Positions 50,816-58,861 of a stretch of 64,000 nucleotides of DNA are shown in pieces. The stretch lies in NCBI RefSeq assembly GCF_014876185.1, contig NZ_JADALJ010000001.1, forward strand, positions 1,965,501 to 2,029,500, read 5' to 3'. The DNA is from Rufibacter sp. LB8 (GTDB taxonomy: Bacteria; Bacteroidota; Bacteroidia; Cytophagales; Hymenobacteraceae). The position numbers and the translations under genes are program-made. The number at the start of each line of letters is the position of its first letter. The stretch's first letter is position 1. Below the pieces are notes generated by a model. It had not been told where the DNA came from. It saw only the letters and a list, made by a program, of their open reading frames with translations, and made no database searches.

Positions 50816-51722
50816 TGGTGGGCTGGGTTACGGTCTTTACAAAAATATCATGAATGCTGGGCACTTTCTCCTGCAACAACTGCACCTCTACCCGCTCAAT
50901 CAGGTACCGAAGCAAGTCATTTGGGCCGGCGTTGTTCTCTAACTGCACTTCGGCCGTAAATTCGGGCCCATTCTGGTGTTGTTCCAGCACCTTGAAATCA
51001 GGCGAAGTTATGAGAAGTTGCCCCGTACCCGCCACGTGAAACGTTTTGGTCCTGAACCTGTTCTGCACGTCGCGCACGCTTCCTTCCAGTACTTTCTGGC
51101 TTCGGTTGATGAGCACAATGTCATCGCAGAGCTGTTCCACAGACTCCATGCGGTGCGTAGAGAAAATGATGGTGCAGCCCTGCTCGCGCAGTTTCAGGAT
51201 TTCGTCTTTGATGATGTTGGCGTTCACGGGGTCAAACCCCGAGAAAGGTTCGTCCAGAATCAGCAACTTGGGTTCATGCAACACGCTGGCAATAAACTGC
51301 ACCTTCTGCTGCATGCCTTTTGACAGGTCTTCCACGTTTTTGGTGAGCCAGGTGGTGAGGTCCAAGCGTTCGGCCCAGGCCTTTATTTTCTGGATGGCGT
51401 CTGGCTTAGTAAGGCCGCGCAAACGCGCCAAATACACCAATTGCTCGCCCACTTTCATTTTCTTGTAGAGTCCGCGCTCCTCGGGCAAATACCCAATCTG
51501 CTGAATGTGGTGCGGCTGCAGAGGTTGGCCCTCAAACAACACCTGGCCTTCATCTGGACCGGTAATCTGGGCGATAATTCTGATAAGCGAGGTCTTTCCT
51601 GCGCCGTTGGGCCCCAGCAACCCGAAGATGCTGCCCTGCGGCACATCAAAGGAAACCTGGTTCAACGCCTGGTGCGCCTCATAGCGTTTGCTCACGCCTT
51701 GTATTTGTAGAATGGGTTGCAA
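50808..51722 (-). CDS. ABC transporter ATP-binding protein (NatA-like)
   Basis: The 304-residue protein has Walker A GPNGAGKT at 37-44, the ABC signature LSKGMQQK near residue 133 and Walker B LLILDEPFSG with the following His-loop STHRMESVEQL. Its C-terminal ~80 residues form the extra domain usual for NatA/CcmA-type ATPases. It drives the permease encoded by the overlapping downstream gene. It is the first gene of the operon; a 585-nt gap with repeats separates it from dnaJ. Confidence 0.93.
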   Translation of the reverse strand: MQPILQIQGVSKRYEAHQALNQVSFDVPQGSIFGLLGPNGAGKTSLIRIIAQITGPDEGQVLFEGQPLQPHHIQQIGYLPEERGLYKKMKVGEQLVYLARLRGLTKPDAIQKIKAWAERLDLTTWLTKNVEDLSKGMQQKVQFIASVLHEPKLLILDEPFSGFDPVNANIIKDEILKLREQGCTIIFSTHRMESVEQLCDDIVLINRSQKVLEGSVRDVQNRFRTKTFHVAGTGQLLITSPDFKVLEQHQNGPEFTAEVQLENNAGPNDLLRYLIERVEVQLLQEKVPSIHDIFVKTVTQPTNG

Positions 51723-51791
51723 GAGATTCTGGCTTGGTTTGAAACAGTTAAAGCTACGCCAAAGTCACAGGCTATGCAACTCAATACAGAT

Positions 51792-51835
51792 TTCCGTTTT
51801 GGGGCTTATTTTTGGAAATGAAGCCGAAAACGGAA
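51792..51835. repeat. Palindromic repeat copy 26
   Basis: TTCCGTTTTGGGGCTTATTT on the left and AAATGAAGCCGAAAACGGAA on the right pair with several G-T positions. It lies in the ABC-dnaJ gap. Confidence 0.85.
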
Positions 51836-51903
51836 TTACAGTACTTCATTAGTTGTAGCATGAATCATCTTTCTTTGGAGGAGTAAGAAATGATAAAGGC
51901 AAC

Positions 51904-52027
51904 TCTGCCGCAAGTTTAGCGCAGCGTAACTTGTGGTGAAAAACTTGGTCAGTTTACAAACTGACGTGAGTTGATAAACTCACAACGTGTACAGCTACAA
52001 GTTACGCTGCGCTAAACTTGCGGCAGA
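51904..52027. repeat. Three-stem cloverleaf-like inverted repeat
   Basis: The outer arms start TCTGCCGCAAGTTTAGCGCA and pair perfectly over 31 bp. Between them lie two small hairpins, 51948-51965 (GTCAGTTTACAAACTGAC) and 51966-51983 (GTGAGTTGATAAACTCAC). The whole 124-bp element could fold as a three-armed structure. No coding sequence is inside. Confidence 0.88.
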
Positions 52028-52123
52028 CTAACTACTTAGAAAGGTTAGACCTTCAGCAAAAGTCATCATCCCCCTACCCCCTTCAAAGGGGGACGAAATG
52101 TGCAGGTATTCCCATAATAATTA

Positions 52124-52149
52124 GTCACGGAAGTAACTTCCGCGCCATA
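52124..52149. repeat. Partial copy of the GGAAGTAACTTCC repeat
   Basis: GTCACGGAAGTAACTTCCGC matches the right arm of the element at 2748-2810, without a left arm. A short CCCCCTTCAAAGGGGG hairpin lies just before it, near 52076. Confidence 0.6.
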
Positions 52150-52185
52150 GAAGAAAATATGCATCAAGAATTCTGAAGACTAAAC

Positions 52186-52226
52186 CCTGTTTTCGGCTTC
52201 ATTTCTGGAAATGAGGCCTAAAACAG
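52186..52226. repeat. Palindromic repeat copy 27
   Basis: CCTGTTTTCGGCTTCATTTC pairs with GGAAATGAGGCCTAAAACAG. It is a CTG/CAG subtype copy lying 81 nt downstream of the dnaJ stop. Confidence 0.88.
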
Positions 52227-52307
52227 AAACGCCCGTCTTCTAGAAGAAAACGGGCGCTACTAAAATAATTCTGACTCAGGACTCTGAACTCAAGGCTCAG
52301 AACTCAC

Positions 52308-53462
52308 CTATTGAAAGTACTCCTTCATTTTCTCGAAGAAGCCTTTTTCATTTTTGCCGGGGTTTGGGGTGAAGTTCTGGCTGTCTCTGAGTTTTTCCAG
52401 GATTTGGCGTTCCTCAGAATTCACGGCCTTAGGCGTCCAGACGTTGATGTGGATCAGTTGGTCGCCGCGGCCATAACCGTTGATGTCTGGAATTCCTTTT
52501 CCGCGCAAGCGAAGAATTTTGCCAGATTGTGTACCGGGGTCTACTTTGATTTTCACTTTGCCTTCAATGGTAGGTACTTCCACACTGGCGCCTAAAGTAG
52601 CATCTACAAAGCTCACGTACTGCTCAAACATGATGTTGTTGCCGTCGCGCCGCAAGGTTGCGTGGTGCTCTTCCTCAATCTGAATCAATAAATCACCCGG
52701 TATGCCGCCGCGCTCGGGCACGTTGCCTTTGCCGCTCATGGAAAGCTGCATGCCATCGGCCACACCCGCAGGTACATTAATGGAAATAACTTCCTCGCGC
52801 AACTGACGACCTTCACCGTGGCAGGCGTCACATTTCTGGGTCACCATTTTGCCTTCGCCGTGGCAGGTAGGGCAAGTGCTGCTGGAAACCATTTGGCCCA
52901 GCATGGTATTCACCACGCGTTTTACCTGGCCCTGGCCCTGGCAGGTGCCGCAGGTTTGCAACGCAGAACCGTTTTTAGAACCGTTTCCGTCGCAGACCTG
53001 GCAAGATTCATAGCGCTTTACTTTTATCTTTTTCTCAACGCCTTTGGCTACTTCCTCCAGGTTGAGTTTGAGTTTGATGCGTAGGTTGCTGCCTTTCCGC
53101 ATGCGTTTGCCGCCACGCTGACCGCCCCCAAAGAAGCTCTCAAAGCCGCCTCCGCCGCCACCGCCGAAGATGTCGCCGAACTGGGAGAAAATGTCTTCCA
53201 TGTTCATGCCACCACCGCCGAAGCCGCCGCCGCCGTTCACGCCCTGGTGCCCAAACTGGTCATAGCGCTGACGTTTCTGCTCGTCGCTAAGAACTTCATA
53301 AGCCTCTGCGGCTTCCTTGAACTTGTCCTCAGCAGTAGGGTCATCGGGGTTTTTATCTGGGTGAAACTTGATGGCGATTTTGCGGTACGCCTTCTTGATT
53401 TCATCCGGTTGTGCCCCTTTGGCCACGCCCAGCACTTCATAATAATCTCTCTTGGTTGCCAT
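52308..53462 (-). CDS. dnaJ: Chaperone DnaJ
   Basis: The 384-residue protein has a J-domain with HPD at 34-36, a Gly/Phe-rich stretch (about 75-120), four zinc-binding CxxCxGxG repeats ([32 protein letters not shown]) and C-terminal substrate-binding domains. DnaJ delivers unfolded proteins to DnaK and stimulates its ATPase. It lies 6 nt downstream of grpE, forming a grpE-dnaJ operon; dnaK is not in the window. Confidence 0.97.
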   Translation of the reverse strand: MATKRDYYEVLGVAKGAQPDEIKKAYRKIAIKFHPDKNPDDPTAEDKFKEAAEAYEVLSDEQKRQRYDQFGHQGVNGGGGFGGGGMNMEDIFSQFGDIFGGGGGGGFESFFGGGQRGGKRMRKGSNLRIKLKLNLEEVAKGVEKKIKVKRYESCQVCDGNGSKNGSALQTCGTCQGQGQVKRVVNTMLGQMVSSSTCPTCHGEGKMVTQKCDACHGEGRQLREEVISINVPAGVADGMQLSMSGKGNVPERGGIPGDLLIQIEEEHHATLRRDGNNIMFEQYVSFVDATLGASVEVPTIEGKVKIKVDPGTQSGKILRLRGKGIPDINGYGRGDQLIHINVWTPKAVNSEERQILEKLRDSQNFTPNPGKNEKGFFEKMKEYFQ

Positions 53463-53468
53463 GGCTTC

Positions 53469-54044
53469 TTATGCTCCAATCACCACTTTGGCAAAGCGAA
53501 CCACTTTGTCATTGAGGTAATATCCTTTCTCTACTTGGTCAATCACTTTGCCTTTCATCTCTTCATTTGGCGCCGGAATCTGCGTGATGGCCTCATGCAC
53601 ATCAGCATCAAACGGCTGGCCCACGGCGTCCATGGCTTTCAAACCTTTCTGCTGCAACAGGCTCTGGAATTTATTGAAAATCAGCTCCACTCCTTCGCGC
53701 ACGGCGTTCACATCTTGCGCATCTTTCATGGCGGCTTGGGCGCGCTCCAGATCATCCAATACCGGAATCAAGGCCACCATCAATTCTTGGTTGGCGGTTT
53801 TAAACAGCTCCAGGCGCTCTTTTGACGTGCGGCGTCTGAAATTGTCAAACTCGGCGTGCAGTCTTAGGTATTTATCGCGCAGCTCGTCGGCCTCAGCGGT
53901 ACCGCCTTCTGGGGAAGTTTCCTCAGATTCTGGGTTCTGCTGCTCGGTTTGTTCCTCAGAAGCCGTTGGCTCAGTGGCCTGGTTGGTTTCTGATTGGGTA
54001 TTGTTTAGTTCTTCCTCCGGATTTTGTTCAGCTCTTGTACTCAT
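53469..54044 (-). CDS. grpE: Nucleotide exchange factor GrpE
   Basis: GrpE releases ADP from DnaK. The 191-residue protein has a long acidic Glu/Ser/Thr-rich N-terminus (about 1-50), a coiled-coil helix ELRDKYLRLHAEFDNFRRRT near 53-72, and a C-terminal beta-domain with FDADVHEAITQIPAPNEEMKGKV. The acidic extension is typical of Bacteroidota. It is the first gene of the grpE-dnaJ operon. No CIRCE-like operator is seen upstream; heat-shock control cannot be judged from this sequence. Confidence 0.95.
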   Translation of the reverse strand: MSTRAEQNPEEELNNTQSETNQATEPTASEEQTEQQNPESEETSPEGGTAEADELRDKYLRLHAEFDNFRRRTSKERLELFKTANQELMVALIPVLDDLERAQAAMKDAQDVNAVREGVELIFNKFQSLLQQKGLKAMDAVGQPFDADVHEAITQIPAPNEEMKGKVIDQVEKGYYLNDKVVRFAKVVIGA

Positions 54045-54225
54045 ATAGGGTTGTATCTTTTCAGATGAATCTACTCAAAGGTTAGGTGGCAGGCTAACGG
54101 CAACAATTCTGCCAAAGGCGTATTTATGTCATTCTGGCATTTTTACCTTAAAAGCCGATAAAAGGATGGAGTTAAAACTGACAGTCCTGCGCCAGTTAAT
54201 GGCCTAATCTCAAAATTCAAAAAAG

Positions 54226-54265
54226 CCGTTTTCGGGCTCGTTTCCAGAAATGAGCCCGAAAACGG
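54226..54265. repeat. Palindromic repeat copy 28
   Basis: CCGTTTTCGGGCTCGTTTC pairs with GAAATGAGCCCGAAAACGG; one G-T pair. It ends 8 nt from the obgE stop. Confidence 0.95.
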
Positions 54266-54273
54266 AAATTATT

Positions 54274-55269
54274 TTACGCTTGGTTCAACGCTTTCCAGAT
54301 CATGTCTTTGAGTTGCATGATGTTCTTGTTGATCATGCTGGAGATGAAAATGGTGGGTAGGTCTTTGGGTAAGGTTTCGCGCATCTCGGCTTCCAGTTCA
54401 TCGTCAATCAAATCTGTCTTGGTGATGGCCAGCAGACGTTCTTTGTGGAGCAGCTCTGGGTTGTAAGTTCTCAACTCATTCACCAGAATCTCGTATTCGG
54501 CGGCTATGTCTGGGCTCTCCACCGAAATCATGAACAGCAGGATAGAATTTCGCTCAATGTGCTTCAAGAACCTGATCCCCAGGCCTTTTCCTTCAGAGGC
54601 ACCTTCAATGATTCCCGGAATATCGGCCATCACGAAGGATTTGTAATCGCGGTAGGCTACTACTCCTAGATTAGGCACCAAGGTGGTGAACGCGTAATTG
54701 GCAATCTTCGGCGTAGCCGCCGACACTACCGACAGCAGCGTGGATTTACCGGCATTTGGGAATCCAACCAAGCCCACATCGGCGAGCAGTTTCAGTTCCA
54801 GAATGGTCCATTCCTCGCGGCCTTCTTCCCCGGGTTGGGCGTACTGCGGCGTTTGGTTGGTAGGCGATTTAAAGTGAGCGTTGCCTAAACCGCCCCTTCC
54901 GCCGGGCGTGATGATGGCCGTTTGGCCGTGCTCCGTGATTTCAGCTTTAATTTCACCGGTCTCTACGTCACGAGCCACGGTGCCAATGGGGACTTCCAGG
55001 ATGATGTCTTTGCCATAGGGACCGCTGGAGTGGCTGGGGCCGCCATTTCCGCCGTTTTCAGCAATTACGTGCTTTTGGTACTGCAAGTGCAGCAAGGTCC
55101 AGAGTTGGGAGTTGCCTTTCAGGATGATGTGCCCGCCGCGGCCGCCGTCACCACCGTCTGGCCCGCCGTGCGCGGTTTTCTTGTCGCGGTGCAAGTGGCT
55201 GGAACCGGCCCCGCCGTGCCCTGAGCGACAGCAAATCTTAACGTAATCTATGAAGTTTGAACCTGACAT
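54274..55269 (-). CDS. obgE: GTPase Obg/CgtA
   Basis: ObgE acts in 50S ribosome maturation and stress responses. The 331-residue protein has the glycine-rich Obg domain (about 5-157, with [15 protein letters not shown]) and a G-domain with GFPNAGKS at 169-176, DIPGI at 216-220 and TKTD near 290. The C-terminal domain of longer Obg proteins is absent, which is usual in Bacteroidota. adk lies upstream on the same strand, separated by 189 nt that contain a terminator. Confidence 0.97.
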   Translation of the reverse strand: MSGSNFIDYVKICCRSGHGGAGSSHLHRDKKTAHGGPDGGDGGRGGHIILKGNSQLWTLLHLQYQKHVIAENGGNGGPSHSSGPYGKDIILEVPIGTVARDVETGEIKAEITEHGQTAIITPGGRGGLGNAHFKSPTNQTPQYAQPGEEGREEWTILELKLLADVGLVGFPNAGKSTLLSVVSAATPKIANYAFTTLVPNLGVVAYRDYKSFVMADIPGIIEGASEGKGLGIRFLKHIERNSILLFMISVESPDIAAEYEILVNELRTYNPELLHKERLLAITKTDLIDDELEAEMRETLPKDLPTIFISSMINKNIMQLKDMIWKALNQA

Positions 55270-55400
55270 TTTAATTGGGAATTAGGAAGTAGGAGTTAGG
55301 AATTTCCGCTGGGAAAAAAGCTTTAAAAGTGCTTTTCCGGTTAAAAATTGCTTTAGAGGCAATCAAGCGCAACCATCATCCTAACTGGTTATATAATGTA

Positions 55401-55435
55401 AAAACCATCTGACAAGAATCTTATCAGATGGTTTT
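55401..55435 (-). terminator. adk intrinsic terminator
   Basis: AAAACCATCTGA pairs with TCAGATGGTTTT around 11 nt, 23 nt after the adk stop. Confidence 0.85.
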
Positions 55436-55458
55436 CAGGAAGTACTGTATGGTTTGGG

Positions 55459-56040
55459 CTAGGCCAGCTGGCAAGCGCCAATGATTTCGCAGTTTTTAGC
55501 GAAGATATCTTCAATTTCGCCAATGCCGTCCACGGCGTAGAATTTACTTTGTTTGGCGTAGTAGTCGGCTACGGCGGCAGTCTTGGTGTTGTATTCCTGC
55601 ACCCGCTTCTGAATCAGCACCTCATTGGCGTCATCTGGGCGCCCGGAGGTCTGACCGCGCAGCAAAAGACGTTTCACCAGTTCCTCTTCGGGCACCTGCA
55701 AGGCAATCATGCAACTAATGCCCTGGTCATATTTCTGAAGGAGTTGGTCCAAGGCCTCAGCCTGCGGCACGGTGCGCGGGAAACCGTCAAAAATAAACCC
55801 GGCGGCGCTGCGGTTGTCCGCAATCTTGGTTTCAATCATGCCAATCACCACTTCGTCTGGCACCAACAGGCCTTCATCCATGAGCTTCTTGGCTTTGAGG
55901 CCCAGTTCTGTGCCCTGGGTGATTTCAGAGCGCAGCAGGTCTCCGGTAGACAGGTGAATCAGTCCGTATTTTTCAATGAGTTTCTGGCTCTGCGTGCCTT
56001 TACCAGCCCCGGGAGGGCCGAAGAGTACGATGTTCAGCAT
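55459..56040 (-). CDS. adk: Adenylate kinase
   Basis: Adk interconverts AMP and ATP with 2 ADP. The 193-residue protein has the P-loop GPPGAGKGTQ at 8-17, the AMP-binding STGDLLRSEI, DGFPRTVPQAEAL and a LID region near 120-160 lacking the zinc cysteines, which fits the short adenylate kinase of this group. A TACTTTTG element lies 22 nt upstream. Originally it probably followed hpt directly, since the hpt 3' remnant lies at 56182, 141 nt away. Confidence 0.97.
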   Translation of the reverse strand: MLNIVLFGPPGAGKGTQSQKLIEKYGLIHLSTGDLLRSEITQGTELGLKAKKLMDEGLLVPDEVVIGMIETKIADNRSAAGFIFDGFPRTVPQAEALDQLLQKYDQGISCMIALQVPEEELVKRLLLRGQTSGRPDDANEVLIQKRVQEYNTKTAAVADYYAKQSKFYAVDGIGEIEDIFAKNCEIIGACQLA

Positions 56041-56062
56041 GAATATTGAAATTGTGAGAAGA

Positions 56063-56070
56063 CAAAAGTA
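56063..56070 (-). promoter_or_regulatory. Putative -7 element of adk
   Basis: TACTTTTG on the minus strand fits TAnnTTTG, 22 nt before the adk ATG. No clear -33 element. Confidence 0.45.
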
Positions 56071-56127
56071 CTAATAATTTCTTGAAAATGACAGGGGTTG
56101 CGCCAGCAACCGGCGGTTTTGCAAGTC

Positions 56128-56167
56128 CCGTTTTTGGCTCCGTTTCCGGAAATGAGCCCCAAAACAG
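56128..56167. repeat. Palindromic repeat copy 29
   Basis: CCGTTTTTGGCTCCGTTTCC pairs with GGAAATGAGCCCCAAAACAG with mismatches. It lies 14 nt downstream of the hpt remnant stop, where such a repeat would be expected after an intact hpt. The intact hpt at 58213 has none. Confidence 0.88.
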
Positions 56168-56181
56168 AACCAACAGAAAAG

Positions 56182-56349
56182 CTACATTACTTTATAGATG
56201 TCTCTAAGGTTACGGCCCAGGCCGTTGTAGTCAAGGCCGTAGCCCACCACAAAGTCATTGCCAATGGACATGGCAGCGTATTTCACCGCCAGGTTGTGCT
56301 GCAGGCATTCAGGCTTAATCAACAGCGTAGCGATTTCAATTGAGGCCGA
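56182..56349 (-). pseudogene. hpt: 3' remnant of hypoxanthine phosphoribosyltransferase gene
   Basis: This 168-nt segment encodes the last 55 residues of Hpt, with KPECLQHNLAVKYAAMSIGN and GRNLRDIYKVM and the same stop codon, but has no start or PRPP motif. It aligns without gaps to 58213-58380 with 12 differences, of which 10 are at third codon positions and 2 change an amino acid (Pro to Ala, Val to Ile). Both copies have evidently been under selection as protein. I infer that it is the original 3' end of hpt, displaced when the acyltransferase cassette entered. It is followed by repeat copy 29 and adk. Confidence 0.9.
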
Positions 56350-56646
56350 ACTTACAGTAGACAGGCCACCCATCCGCAGTATCCATAATTACCTTGAGGC
56401 GGTGTTGGTTCCCCCTATCAATGGAAGGAATTAAAGCCTTCACCCCTCATTACAAGTCAGTGAATCCCTGTTTTAAGGTCGGATAAACTTTTGATTTTAA
56501 TCACCTAACACAGCCACGCTCTTGTTGAACCTAACTCAAAAACCAGACACACTCTTTTTTGAATAATAGCAACAGTAGACTTATACAAACCATTTCTTTA
56601 GGCATATAAAATAATGCAAGTGACTTGTTTTTGAATATATAATTAC

Positions 56647-56726
56647 AAACCAATCAATTCCTTTATATAAAGTAAATATAGATTGATCAAGCTATATTTA
56701 TTTTATATAAAGGAATTGATTGGTTT
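56647..56726 (-). terminator. Long AT-rich hairpin inside the cassette
   Basis: AAACCAATCAATTCCTTTAT and onward pairs over 34 bp with one G-T pair across a 12-nt loop. It lies 61 nt past the acyltransferase stop and could end its transcript, or be a structural element of the cassette. The rest of 56350-56787 shows no gene. Confidence 0.6.
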
Positions 56727-56787
56727 TAAGAACTCAAATAACTATCACCACTAAGCCAAGAAGACTCTTAATACTTATATAACTTAA

Positions 56788-58035
56788 TCAAGAGCTAAAA
56801 TACATCTTTACAGCAGGATATAATTTTTTCTCTAATATATATGCAGTTAAAAATGTTAAAAATAATAAGACAACAAATCGAATATAATAAGTAAAATACG
56901 ACCCCGAAAAAAAATCAATTTTATTCATAAAAGCCAAAATTGGGTAGTGGATAATATAAACTCCATAAGAAACAGAACCAAGCCATACACTCTTCTTTAT
57001 CATATATTTAGAGAAAGTCGCTATAAAACCATTTTTTATAAAAAACAGAATTATACTCACAGCATAAAAACCCGTGAACACAAAGAATTTTTCTAAAAAA
57101 ATGGCATCAAAAATAAAATAAGCTAAAATCAATTTTAGCATTGGGAGAAACAACAAAACAGAATAAAAGTAATTTCTATATTTAAACTGCTTACCAGAGA
57201 ATACCATCACAAAAAACACGCAATACGGAAGGTAAGAAAAATCATTAAACTTAATTGCTCTTTCTGCCCATGGGAAGGCAGTATCAAAGACAAATTCACG
57301 TTCAAAAAGAAAGAGAATTGACCTTCTAAAAATTGAATGAATAAAGTTCAAACTCTCTAATGAAAGCAAGAGAAACAAACTACTTAACATTAGGCTATAA
57401 TTCATTTTAGTTTTACCAATAGAATCTTGAAAATGCTTTGCTATTGATAATCCTACTGTCCAAAAACTAAATCCATACATAATAGATGTAAATAAGGCTG
57501 AGCTGGAAGGAAAAAGCAAATAATTACTAAACCCTAAGACAAATGAAACTATTGCCACCTTTACTGGATTTATATTAAAATAAGAAACAGGAATAAACAA
57601 GAGGTAAAACACTATCTCATAATGAAGGGACCAAATAGGGTCAAGGCCTTCCATAATGGGGGAGACAGCAACTTGCAAAAACATAAGATTAAAGAGTACA
57701 GTTGATGCTTTATAATTTATTGGCATTACTACTGCTACTCCTAATATTACAATGGCGTAAATTGGGAAAAGCCTAATCAGCCTCTTTTTCATATATGGAT
57801 ATATATCCCTTTTATCCATTTTGGATTTATTGGTCAGTCCGATGACATAGCCTGACAAGACAAAAAAAATCAATACACTTGTATGTGCAGGTGCTGCATA
57901 TCTAAAGTGAAAGGAGGGAGAATAATTTGGATCTAGAAATTTACCAGTGTTAATAACATGGCCCAAAACAACTAGAAGTGCAGCAAATCCTCTTAAAGCT
58001 TCTATATTATAATCAAACCATTTTGTTTTTTGCAT
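56788..58035 (-). CDS. Acyltransferase family 3 membrane protein
   Basis: The 415-residue protein has about ten membrane spans and the acyltransferase-3 (OafA/WecH-like) N-terminus: NIEALRGFAALLVVLGHVINTG, with the conserved RG and His residues near 14-24, and a later NSKMDKRDIYPYMKKRLIRLFPIY loop. Such enzymes O-acetylate or otherwise acylate surface polysaccharides or other envelope molecules. It is markedly AT-rich relative to both neighbours and lies between the two hpt 3' copies, so I infer recent acquisition. A second family-3 gene begins at 63916. Confidence 0.9.
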   Translation of the reverse strand: MQKTKWFDYNIEALRGFAALLVVLGHVINTGKFLDPNYSPSFHFRYAAPAHTSVLIFFVLSGYVIGLTNKSKMDKRDIYPYMKKRLIRLFPIYAIVILGVAVVMPINYKASTVLFNLMFLQVAVSPIMEGLDPIWSLHYEIVFYLLFIPVSYFNINPVKVAIVSFVLGFSNYLLFPSSSALFTSIMYGFSFWTVGLSIAKHFQDSIGKTKMNYSLMLSSLFLLLSLESLNFIHSIFRRSILFLFEREFVFDTAFPWAERAIKFNDFSYLPYCVFFVMVFSGKQFKYRNYFYSVLLFLPMLKLILAYFIFDAIFLEKFFVFTGFYAVSIILFFIKNGFIATFSKYMIKKSVWLGSVSYGVYIIHYPILAFMNKIDFFSGSYFTYYIRFVVLLFLTFLTAYILEKKLYPAVKMYFSS

Positions 58036-58212
58036 CTATACTCAGAAAGTTAGGGGAAATGAATAGAACAATCAGTGTATGTATTTTTTAATGTTAAATC
58101 TACCGGTTTACGAATTATGGAGTTATTCCAACTATCATTATTCTGATTCATTAAACTGATCCACTTCACTAATACACTCTAACTATTATAATTCAAGTTT
58201 CTAAACTAAAAG

Positions 58213-58776
58213 CTACATTACTTTATAGATGTCTCTAAGGTTACGGCCCAGGCCGTTGTAGTCCAGGCCGTAGCCTACCACAAAGTCATTGCCAATGGAC
58301 ATGGCCGGGTATTTCACCGCCAGGTTGTGTTGCAGGCATTCGGGCTTGATCAACAGCGTGGCAATTTCTACCGAGGCCGGGGACTCTTTTTTAAGCTGCG
58401 GCAACAGGCCTGCCATGGTATGGCCGGTGTCCACAATATCTTCCAGAATGACCACGTGGCGGTCTTTGATGTCCTCACTGAGGCCCATGATTTCTTTCAC
58501 CTGCCCGGTGCTCTGCATGTCTGTGTAAGATTTCAGGCGGATAAACGAAATCTCGCAGGGCGTGCTCATCTCCTTCATGAGGTCAGCCGCAAACATAAAC
58601 GACCCGTTCAGCACCGCCAGAAAAATGGGTTTCTTGCCCCGGTAGTCATGGCTCAGGCGCGCCGCCACAATCTCCACGTTGTGAAGAATCTTGCGCTCCG
58701 GCAAATAAATACTGAACTGTTTGTCATGAATGGTAACCGGTGGATGATGCATCTGGCTAGGGGTTGGGTGCATCAA
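58213..58776 (-). CDS. hpt: Hypoxanthine phosphoribosyltransferase
   Basis: Hpt salvages hypoxanthine (and guanine) to IMP with PRPP. The 187-residue protein has the PRPP-binding signature HVVILEDIVDTGHTM, the LNGSFMFAADLMKE segment and the C-terminal ends seen again in the 56182 remnant. It is complete. The first 5' ATG at 58776 or the third at 58752 could be used. Its 3' end differs from the remnant by mostly silent changes, and it lacks the palindromic repeat that follows the remnant, which suggests its 3' end came with the cassette. Confidence 0.93.
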   Translation of the reverse strand: MMHPTPSQMHHPPVTIHDKQFSIYLPERKILHNVEIVAARLSHDYRGKKPIFLAVLNGSFMFAADLMKEMSTPCEISFIRLKSYTDMQSTGQVKEIMGLSEDIKDRHVVILEDIVDTGHTMAGLLPQLKKESPASVEIATLLIKPECLQHNLAVKYPAMSIGNDFVVGYGLDYNGLGRNLRDIYKVM

Positions 58777-58800
58777 AATTGGGGAAAACTCGTGGAATTA

Positions 58801-58844
58801 AAAAAGGCAATCGCCCTTTTCAGAAGAAAAGAACGATTGCCTTT
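58801..58844 (-). terminator. Intrinsic terminator of the pyrophosphatase gene
   Basis: AAAGGCAATCG pairs with CGATTGCCTTT, with an inner CTTTTC/GAAAAG stem; T-run follows on the minus strand, 18 nt past the stop at 58862. Confidence 0.85.
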
Positions 58845-58861
58845 GCTCTTGCAAGGGAATA

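Noticed and set aside
56350-58212. The cassette as a complete integrative element
   Set aside because: No integrase, recombinase or transposase reading frame is present; only one gene is carried.
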